Assembly: GCA_935421135.1 (NCBI GenBank)
Contig: OW285187.1
Coordinates: 558,001-622,000 of the forward strand
Direction: 5' to 3'
Length of the DNA stretch: 64,000 bases
Origin: Bugulina stolonifera
Taxonomy: Eukaryota > Bryozoa > Gymnolaemata > Cheilostomatida > Bugulidae
Below are positions 20,901-28,800 of this stretch, one piece after another. Each line of letters begins with the position of its first letter. Within the stretch, counting starts at the first letter, position 1. The notes below the pieces were generated by a model, which was given only the letters and a program-made list of their open reading frames with translations, was not told the DNA's origin and made no database searches. Both the position numbers and the translations under genes were made by a program.

Positions 20901-21877
20901 TCACCTAGAGTAACCTTCACCGGTTTCTGTAATTCTTGGTAAGAACAGAAAATTTCTTTGTCCTGGCACATGTGGCAAGTTGCCCCGCTATCAACAATCC
21001 AATCATTACCTGACTCGCATCTTGTTGATAGTGCATGTTGGACTATCAGACCAGCAGATTCATCACTACTACTGCTTTCACTGCTCCATGTAGCCTTGGC
21101 TTTGTGTGCTTTGTGCTTCAATTTCTTTCCTCTGTGTTTCCCTTTTTCTTTCTTTGATTTTTGATGACGGGAATTATCATTTTCCGGGCAGTTTCTGGCA
21201 ATATGGCCAAACTCCTCACACCTATAACACTGTGGTCCTTTCTGGTGTTTGTTCTTCTTCCGAACCATCATTGCATTCTCTTCACCATCATGAGCTCCAT
21301 TAGCTCTGGCTTGTATTTTCCGTTCCTCGTGAAGGAGCCGCTCTGTCACAACCTCCATCTTAGGCACTTCAGCATTAGCTTCCAAAGCAGTGACTAAAAC
21401 ACTGTACGACTCCGGGAGACTCGCCAATAATGTCACAACCTTATCTTCCTCCTCCATTGGTGCTCCAATCACAGCTAACTCACTAAAAACTTCAGTCATA
21501 GATTTTATGTGGTCTGTCACACAGTTGCCATCTTGTAGGCTGAGCGAGTTCAACCTTCTCCTCAGTGCAAGTTTGTTAGCCCAGGTTTTCTTTTGGAACT
21601 GGTCTTGCAAGGCATTCCACACAACCACTGGATCAACAGGGTCTCCAAGCAGATACAGCAATGATGGCTCAATACTCAGCACAATCGTAGCTAACGCCTT
21701 GTCACTACGTGCCATAAACTTAGCCCGCTTATCCACATCCGTTGACTCCGGTGCCTGCTCAGAACCATTCACAATGCCCCATACACCATCTCTGATTAAC
21801 ACCATGCGACACTGTACTTTCCATGTGGGATAGTTAGTTCCATTCAACAATACGATTGATGCACCTTTACTATCCAT
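17972..21877 (-). CDS. Copia Gag-Pol polyprotein, single intact frame, 1301 aa
   Basis: Gag domain (UBN2-like, NYPTWKVQCRMVL) is followed by a knuckle CYRCEEFGHIARNC near residue 217. Protease has DSGATCHM near 296. The pre-integrase region (HQRYGHLG) precedes the integrase core, with D near 494, D near 557 and E near 593 at DD35E spacing. RT includes KARLVARGFTQ and YVDDLVIA near 980. RNase H shows FCDADWAGD and TKHIDIKYHYVR. The order protease-integrase-RT-RNase H is diagnostic of Ty1/copia. I take ATG at 21877 as the start; the frame extends further but with GTG inside the LTR. With near-identical LTRs and no stops it may still be active. Confidence 0.95.
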   Translation of the reverse strand: MDSKGASIVLLNGTNYPTWKVQCRMVLIRDGVWGIVNGSEQAPESTDVDKRAKFMARSDKALATIVLSIEPSLLYLLGDPVDPVVVWNALQDQFQKKTWANKLALRRRLNSLSLQDGNCVTDHIKSMTEVFSELAVIGAPMEEEDKVVTLLASLPESYSVLVTALEANAEVPKMEVVTERLLHEERKIQARANGAHDGEENAMMVRKKNKHQKGPQCYRCEEFGHIARNCPENDNSRHQKSKKEKGKHRGKKLKHKAHKAKATWSSESSSSDESAGLIVQHALSTRCESGNDWIVDSGATCHMCQDKEIFCSYQELQKPVKVTLGDGRQLKALGQGDVTIKVNMKSGKHRRLRLHNVLLVPGLSYNLLSVAKASEYGKTTVFDQTGGEIRGSNGDVVAYADRVGSLFRIRCSLGEPEALLAKSDPVLWHQRYGHLGWDRMNTLSKKGMVNGFGYKPSLNNRFCELCVEGKQTRSSFKVKSDIQSREPLELVHSDVCGNMGVPSLSGSEYVVTFVDDKTRFTWTYMIRKKSEVFKKFKEWKAVAEKSVGASLRTLRTDNGGEYVSKEFEDYLKTQGIRHEYTIPKTPEQNGVAERLNRTLGERVRCMLSDSGLPRVFWAETFATATYLHNRSPTKPLGIITPFEAWTGMKPTVGHLRRFGCAAYAHIPKDERSKLDPKSRKCIHLGYGTQVKGYRLYDQMRRRVFYSRDVKFDEGSLGYTTYEEIDSTKKVKETKATFDEEIIEAQSETVEQDAQFRRSSRERRQTEFYGERVSVANDTKHEPEPMTYDEAVKGRDKKKWLHAMKKELESLESNDVWDLVELPAGRKVVGSKWVYKVKRDAEGNIGRYKARLVARGFTQKFGEDYDETFSPVVRFESFRALMALAAKYKLQLHQMDVTTAFLHGVLEEEVFLRQPDGFIQKGKGKDMVYKLKKSLYGLKQSPRCWNAALDEKLINMGFTQTGADPCLYMKSAKVPVYLAVYVDDLVIAAEEVSEINTIKKQLKSFFDMKDMGPLHHFLGMKIAQDDITGDVLIGQGRYIRDILKKYGMENSKPAPTPMDPGLKLRSTTNDEAVVDQEAYQSVVGSLLYLSIASRPDIAYAVSCAARCTSKPTSTHWALVKRILRYLNGTLDLGLRYTSDGTRGEILAAFCDADWAGDLDERKSTSGYVLMLSNAAVSWKSKKQTVIALSTAEAEYVALSAATQEVSWMRKLLDELGENPDVPTTIHEDNQSAMAIAANPVSHNRTKHIDIKYHYVRQAVQENVIKLEYCPTSDMVADVLTKPVYTETFKRLRDRLGLVPIVN

Positions 21878-21883
21878 AGTGAT

Positions 21884-21897
21884 CTGGGCCCATAACC
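21884..21897 (-). other. Copia primer-binding site matching initiator tRNA anticodon arm
   Basis: On the element strand GGTTATGGGCCCAG directly follows the LTR. It is complementary to CTGGGCCCATAACC, the anticodon stem-loop (CAT) of animal initiator tRNA-Met. Drosophila copia is known to prime from an internally cleaved initiator tRNA half at a similar sequence. Confidence 0.85.
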
Positions 21898-22216
21898 TGT
21901 TAGCAGTCACTTGTGTTAGCAGTTGATCTTATGGTGTATCCACTATGTATTCAACAACAGCACAAAAGTCAACTCATGACAAAGGACTTAGAACACAGAC
22001 AGAGGCAAGTAATAAAAACATGTGCAAGTAATTAAGGCTAGTACTAAAAACAATACAGAAGTTACAACTGACCAATCAGGTTAAACTCAGGATAAAAGCA
22101 TGACTAACGTTGAGGTTAATATATAGGACAAACAGCAAGTAGTAATTACATGTAAGGCACAGAGACTGTTCTATGAAAGCCATCAATTGACAATTGTGTA
22201 TTACACTATCCTAACA
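21898..22216 (-). repeat. 5' LTR of the copia element
   Basis: 319 bp, adjacent to the primer site. On the element strand it includes a TATATAT box in its middle third. Confidence 0.95.
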
Positions 22217-23132
22217 ACAATAAACTATTGAAGTCACTAATGAAAGAACAAAGCAAAAATGAATATCCCACTCAAACTAGGCAAGATCATGAAAAAGAAT
22301 AGACAGAAAAGGCGCTACATAGACAATACCCCAAACTCACGGAAAGCTATGACACAAAGAAACAGTATAGATGGATGAGAAATGGATACATGAAGAAGGA
22401 GACAGAAAGACTCATAACTGCAGCACAGGACCAAGCATTACCTACAAGATGGAGAAAAGTCAACATCGAGAAGCAAACAGGAACAACAAAATGTCGGATG
22501 TGCAACGAAAGAGATGAAACAATATTCCACATTCTCAGTGAGTGCAGTAAGCTTGCCCAGTGCGAGTGTCGGAAAAGACATGACAAGGTTGCACAAAACA
22601 TACACTGGAATATATGTAAAAAGTTTGAACTGGCACATACGGAGAACTGGTATGATCATGTAGCAGAGAAAGTAATAGAGAACAGCAAAGCCAAAGTGCT
22701 CTGGGATTTTACAATACAGATGGACCATGTTATAGAAGCAAGAAGGCCGGACATAGTGGTGGTTGATAAAGAGATGGATCATGTGTAGATAATAGATATT
22801 GCAGTGCCTGGTGATGGCAGAGTTGGAGAGAAAGAAAAGGAAAAGCGGGAAAAGTATCAAGACCTTGCGAGAGAGATTAGGAAACTGTGGAAGACTTCCG
22901 TGAAAATTATTCCTGTTGTGGTTGGAGCCCTGGGAGCAGTAGCAAATTTAGAAGAGGAATTGTCGAAACTAGAAATAGGAAGAAAGGAAATAGACAGGGC
23001 ACAATTCTCTGCCCTGTTAGGATCTGCAAGGATTTTAAGGAGAGTGTTGGATATCTGAGGTCAGGGGACCTGACCGGATACCAACATCCAACCAGCTGAA
23101 GAGCTGAGATAAATCAACACATAAAATAATAA

Positions 23133-23955
23133 TAACCGCTACATGGACAATACCCTCGGCTAGTGGCAAACACAGAAAGTAAGAAGACATATGTGTGGAT
23201 AAAAAATGGCTATATGAAGAAAGAGACGGAAGGATTGTTGACAGCGGCTCAGGATCAGGCTTTACCTACAAGGTGGAGAAAGAAACACGTTGAGAAACAG
23301 ACAGAAATAGCGCTATGTAGATTATGCGGAGAGAGAGAAGAAACAACATTTTATATTTTGAGTGAGTGTAGCAAAATAGTAGCAACAGAGTACAAGAAAA
23401 GACATGATGGGGTGGCCAAAATCGCACATTGGAATCTATCTAGACAGTTTGGGCTTAAAACATCAAAAAAATGGTATGACCACCAGCCAGAAACAGTGAT
23501 AGAAACGAAAAGGCGAAAATATTAAGGGATATGAGCATTCAAACAAATCATGTGATACAGGCTAGACTTCCGGACATAACATTAAAAGATAAGGAGCTAG
23601 ACCACACATGGCTGATTGATATAGCTGTACCAAGAGATGGAAGAGTAAAAGATAAAGAAAGTGAAAAAGTGGAAAAGTATCAAGATTTAACGAGAGAACT
23701 GAGGAAGATCTGGAAGACATCCGTGACAGTCGTCCCCATTGTGGTGGGGGCTTTAGGTGCAGCACAGAATAGGGAGGAGGAACTGATCAAACTGGATGTT
23801 GACAAGAAAGAAATCCCGAAGGTGCAATTTGCTGCACTTTTGGGATCGGCCAGAACACTAAGAAAAGTTTTGGATCTCCCAGGTTAGTTGTTCTAACCCG
23901 AGACCCAAAGAAACTTAAACCAGCTTAACAACATGCTGTGCGTGCTATCAATAAT
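23133..23955 (+). pseudogene. Non-LTR element copy D, 3' fragment with frameshift
   Basis: The fragment begins right after copy C's AAT tail. Frames 23163-23525 and 23531-23887 together cover the knuckle (CRLCGEREETTFYILSEC) and endonuclease (PDITLKDKELDHTWLIDIAV), separated by a frameshift near 23524. The hairpin at 23882 and an AAT tail near 23950 close it. This is the fourth head-to-tail copy, each starting at its predecessor's tail. Confidence 0.88.
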
Positions 23956-24406
23956 AATAATAATACATTACCATTATCATGTGTTATGTACATGTGTCTG
24001 GTGATACTCATAGTAACTTGCAGAAATTAAGCTTGAAATTAATTAATAATAATAATAATTTATGCTTTAGTTCTTTCTTGTAAACTTTTGGGGGCTGTTA
24101 GGATGGGGCAGCACAGGGGGCTGTTAGGATGGGGCAGCACAGGGTAAAAGTACAAACACCTACAATGTAATTCACTCCACAAATAATGTTTTAACAGCAG
24201 AAGCTTGATTGAAACCTGGTTTTGTTGAAATTTCATTTGCTACATTGTATACCATTCTATTGTTGCACATGCTGCAAGTAAACCACTGCTGACTGTTTTA
24301 CTTTAGTGTAATACACAGAATGGATTCCTTACTTCATCCCGTAACCCACAGGTCCGTGTCGTCGGATGTGATCTACACACGGGTACTGCTGACCGGTCTC
24401 CTACAG
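23956..24406. other. Region upstream of ClpP; 5' exon not located
   Basis: A 30-bp tandem duplication (ggctgttaggatggggcagc...) lies at 24091-24145. The ClpP frame stays open back to a stop at about 24303, through sequence unlike ClpP. I could not place the initiator or mitochondrial targeting exon with confidence. Confidence 0.5.
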
Positions 24407-25636
24407 TGCCGTTTGTGGTTGAGCAGACTGGGAGAGGGGAACGCATGTATGATATATATAGTAGACTTCTCAAAGACAGAATCGTCTGCGTTATGGGGCC
24501 GGTAAGTATACCCCCTACTGCATGCGTTTTGTTGAACAAAAGCACCGATATTAGGCTACTGTTTCTAAACAATTATTTAGCATTGTCATAATCCTATAAT
24601 TATATCCACATGCAGTGTTCTATACAATTGTAATGTTCTACCTGCAGGTAGAAGATTATATGGCCAGTATAGTGATAGCCCAGTTACTGCTATTGCAGAC
24701 ACAAAACTCTAAAGCTCCTATACACATGTATATAAATAGTCCAGGGGGAGTAGTCACTGCAGGTCTAGCTATATATGATACTATGCAGTATGTACGTCCA
24801 CCTATATCCACATGGTGTGTGGGCCAGGCCTGCAGCGCAGCTTCTCTCCTATTGGCCGCTGGTAGCAAAGGCATGAGAAATGCTCTACCCAACTCTAGGA
24901 TTATGGTACATCAGCCATCGGGCGGAGCGCAGGTAGGTGTACTTATATTATCTAGTGACGTACTTATATTATCTAGTAGTGTGCTTTACATTAGTTAGTA
25001 GTGTGCTTACATGATGCAGTAGTGTGCTTACATGATGCAGTAGTGTGCTTATATGATGTAGTAGTGTGCTTACATGATGTAGTAGTGTGCTTACATGATG
25101 CAGTAGTGTGCTTACATGATGCAGTAGTGTGCTTACATGATGCAGTAGTGTGGTTACATGATGTAGTAGTGTAGTAGTACTTGTACCTACAATTGGTTCG
25201 ATATTTCCAGGGTCAAGCCACAGATATACTAATACAAGCAGAGGAAATATCTAAATTAAAGAAACAATTGAATAAGATATACACAGTGCACTGTGACAAA
25301 CCTCTTGAGTTCATTGGTGAGTTTAATGTCTTGGTGGGAGTTGTGTTACTATGGGGGAGACAACTACATAATTGGCAGTAGTAGATAGTGCTATGATGTC
25401 TCCTCATGATGTTCTAGAATCTAGATGCTTTGTAGGTTTAGAGAGGACCTCTGATGGTGGTATAATAGATTATAGTAGACGAGTAACTTCTTGTAGTACG
25501 TATTGTATTATCAGCAGACTCACCCACTCCCTCTATTGTAGAGAATAGCATGGAAAGAGATAAGTTCATGTCTCCACAGGAAGCCAAAGAGTTTGGTCTG
25601 ATTGATCACGTGAGAGACCAGTACGTCTCGGAATAA
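24407..25636 (+). CDS. CLPP: ATP-dependent Clp protease proteolytic subunit, mitochondrial (5' exon unresolved)
   Basis: Exons: 24407-24501 (acceptor tcctacag), 24648-24932, 25211-25316 and 25542-25636; phases close. The protein reads [39 protein letters not shown], then the active-site serine in [14 protein letters not shown], the histidine in [25 protein letters not shown], and the aspartate in GLIDHV. All three of the catalytic triad are present. It forms the barrel that degrades proteins delivered by ClpX in the mitochondrial matrix. It stops at DQYVSE without the long C-terminal extension of mammalian CLPP. The start could also lie within the open frame back to 24305. The gene converges with the caspase-like gene; stops are 170 bp apart. 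Confidence 0.9.
24985..25175 (+). repeat. 21-bp minisatellite in ClpP intron
   Basis: About eight copies of acatgatgcagtagtgtgct plus t, between the second and third listed exons. Confidence 0.9.
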
Positions 25637-25753
25637 GTAAATACCTTAGAGATAATCTAATACATGTAAATATTAATCTTGTTGAACTAATTTAATATAA
25701 TAATCAAATTATCTACTCAATCTAAATATATTTCCTACAATTAGATGCAGTAT

Positions 25754-25759
25754 AATAAA
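25754..25759 (+). terminator. Poly(A) signal AATAAA for ClpP
   Basis: AATAAA 118 bp after the ClpP stop, in the 170-bp gap before the convergent gene's stop. Confidence 0.55.
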
Positions 25760-25806
25760 TTGTTGTAAGTGCGCACTGTCATGGCTGTCATACTGGCTAT
25801 TGGTCG

Positions 25807-28800
25807 TCATCCAAGGGATGGTAGAACTTGTATATACAACGGGCGACTGTGCCTGTCTACCTTATAGCAGACGTTAATATGCTGTCTGTAGCGTGAACTG
25901 TTTCTCACCACCGCTGCTACGTCAGCCAGCATATTTATCACCTCTATCTGTGCTAGAGGTTTGCTAGTGTTAGCTGGGCTCTGCTCCTGTCCAGGGTGTT
26001 TGGGTGTTGCCATGACAACCTCATCTATCCCATACATACACACCTCAGTTAAGTACTCTCTAATAGCACTAAACATCACCGCCCTCTCTGACCTACAATC
26101 AAACATATTGTTGTCAGTATTGGCCACCACCCGCCACCATTTGCCCTACCCACACACTCATCTCACTGCGTAGCTTATGACAGTCATATTCATCAAAAAT
26201 GCAATTCCTTGCATAAAAAGTATATCACATGCATGTAAAATATACTACTACACAGTTCACTCAACTAGTACGCACTGAATACACCTGTTACTCAAAGTGA
26301 GTTACATACTTGCTATCGGGAAGAGTGGAGAAACAGACATAACAGTCTGGGGGAAGCTCTACATGTGGAAATGGGTTGCTCCTCCATTCCGCTGCTCTTA
26401 CTCTCTCATCTAGGGGTTGGCTAGCGGCAGCAGGGTAACCACCGGTCAGACTCCGTAATACGGAACTCTCCCACGACTCACTCACTCTGTTGGTATTGGT
26501 GAGAGGAACAGATCCTCGGCAGAAGGAAAGCTGCACCATCTACATGTATAACAATATAGGAATCTTCTAGAAGGGATTCTGTGCTCACAATATTGATGGC
26601 ATAAATATGGTGGCTGAATATCTGGATTCAGTGTTTTCATACAATCTGTTTTGCATTTCCCTGTGATCTCACTTTCTTACTAAAAGACATCAAGCCGTCA
26701 CTTTTAAATGAACCGCTGAATAGAACAGTAGAGTAACCTTTGGTATATTACTAAGCTTCTCGGTACACAGGGCATCTATTATACTCTGCACTGAACATCT
26801 CTCTCTGCCATCATCACCAGTGATATCTCCATCTCCACCATGAGACATGATAGCTAGAGCTACCAGATCTCCATGACCCTCCGACCCTGAGAACTCTTTG
26901 ATACAAGAGATGATACCAGCAGCTGTCTGATCATACACCACCTCCACCTGTTGGTTAGACTGATACTTGAGCTGATATCATCAATAACAATGCAATCTCT
27001 CTTAATATTGATCAATGTTGTTACACCCTCCGTTAGAGCTAATTGGTTGGCTAGAACACCCACCGTTAGAGCTAATTGGTTGGCTAGAACACCCACCGTT
27101 AGAGCTAATTGGTTGGCTAGAATACCCACCGTTAGAGCTAATTGGTTGGCTAGAACACCCACCGTTAGAGCTGATTGGTTGGCTAGAATACCCACCGTTA
27201 GAGCTAATTGGTTGGCTAGAACACTCAACGTTAGAGCTAATTGGTTGGCTAGAACACCCACCGTTAAAGCTAATTGGTTGGCTAGAACACTCAACTTTAG
27301 AGCTGATTGGTTGGCTAGAACACCCACCGTTAGACCTGATTAGTTGGCTAGAACACCCACCATTAGACCTAATTGGTTGGCTAGAACACCCACCGTTAGA
27401 CCTAATTGGTTGGCTAGAACATGGTTAGCATCTTTAAACTCGTTCTCCCAGCAGGCATCTCTGTCTGTTCTGTTGCAGACGATCAGAGCTTTACCTCTCT
27501 GGCATCCAGTCACTAATCTTCTCTCTAATTGGCTATTCATTCCAGCTGTAGTATATCTAGAGCACAGTGTGCTGTTGATGTTGACGTGTTTCACATCATG
27601 ATCTGATAAGATATGGCGGACTAGCGGATCTACCGGCAGTCGGTAGAGATCAGTGTAGGTGGAGAGGCTGCAATATTGTAAATGTTTATCATAATTATTA
27701 TAGTATGAAAGCCTTGTATGAGCTCTGTTGTATGAATCTCTCAGTATTGTATGGGAGCTGGTACATACCTCTTTTTCATCTTCTCTGAATACACACAAGT
27801 GACGATAATGGAGTCGGGTCCTGGTGGTATGAGGTTAGCGTCAGCGTCTAAGGTACTCACTAGTATAACCTATTCAACATAAGCACACACCTGCATGTGT
27901 ATGTCTAAGGTACTCACTAGTATAACCTATTCAACATAAGGACACACCTGCATGTGTATGTCTAAGGTACTCACTAGTATAACCTATTCAACATAAGCAC
28001 ACACCTGCATGTGTATGTCTAAGGTACTCACTAGTATAACCTATTCAACATAAGGACACACCTGCATGTGTATGTCATAAGGTACTCACTAGTATAACCT
28101 ATTCAACATAAGCACACACCTGCATGTGTATGTCTAAGGTACTTACTAGTATAACTTATTCAACATAAGCACACACCTGCATGTGTATGTCTAAGGTACT
28201 CACTAGTATAACCTATTCAACATAAGCACACACCTGCATGTGTATGTCATAAGGTACTCACTAGTATAACTTATTCAACATAAGCACACACCTGCATGTG
28301 TATGTCTAAGGTACTCACTAGTATAACCTATTCAACATAAGGACACACCTGCATGTGTATGTCATAAGGTACTCACTAGTATAACTTATTCAACATAAGC
28401 ACACACCTGCATGTGTATGTCATAAGGTACTCACTAGTATAACTTATTCAACATAAGCACACACCTGCATGTGTATGTCTAAGGTACTCACTAGTATAAC
28501 CTATTCAACATAAGGACACACCTGCATGTGTATGTCATAAGGTACTCACTAGTATAACTTATTCAACATAAGCACACACCTGCATGTGTATGTCTAAGGC
28601 ACTCACTAGTATAACTTATTCAACATAAGCACACACCTGCATGTGTATGTCTAAGGCACTCACTAGTATAACCTATTCAACATAAGCACACACCTGCATG
28701 TGTATGTCATAAGGTACTCACTAGTATAACTTATTCAACATAAGCACACACCTGCATGTGTATGTCTAAGGCACTCACTAGTATAACTTATTCAACATAA

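Larger units (their letters stand above)
17646..22216 (-). mobile_element. Copia-type LTR retrotransposon, nearly intact, 4.57 kb
   Basis: Two 319-bp LTRs (17646-17964 and 21898-22216) start TGTTAG and end CTAACA. They differ at one visible base (a versus c near the 3' end), so insertion is recent. A perfect 5-bp duplication, acaat, lies at 17641-17645 and 22217-22221. On the minus strand the primer site abuts the 5' LTR at 21897-21884 and a purine tract (AAGAAGGAG) precedes the 3' LTR at 17973-17965. It interrupts a non-LTR pseudogene. Confidence 0.97.
17443..23130 (+). pseudogene. Non-LTR element copy C, interrupted by the copia element
   Basis: The fragment begins in the RT thumb (matching RKTRK-MT-N-ALHPRA of copy A) at about 17458. 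It is cut at 17645 by the copia insertion and resumes at 22222. It continues through the knuckle (CRMCNERDETIFHILSEC) and endonuclease (RRPDIVVVDKEMDHV) to a hairpin at 23059 and an AAT tail. In-frame stops near 22295 and 22786 disable it. It is clearly diverged from copies A and B, so it is older or another subfamily. Confidence 0.85.

Noticed and set aside
24320..24505. ClpP start at ATG 24320
   Set aside because: That ATG is in a different frame from the conserved [11 protein letters not shown] segment, and no intron of realistic size would reconcile the frames.
27030..27428. Plus-strand frame with LELIGWLEHPP repeats as a coding repeat protein
   Set aside because: It is the complement of the 33-bp array inside the caspase-like gene; the frame is open only because 33 is a multiple of three.
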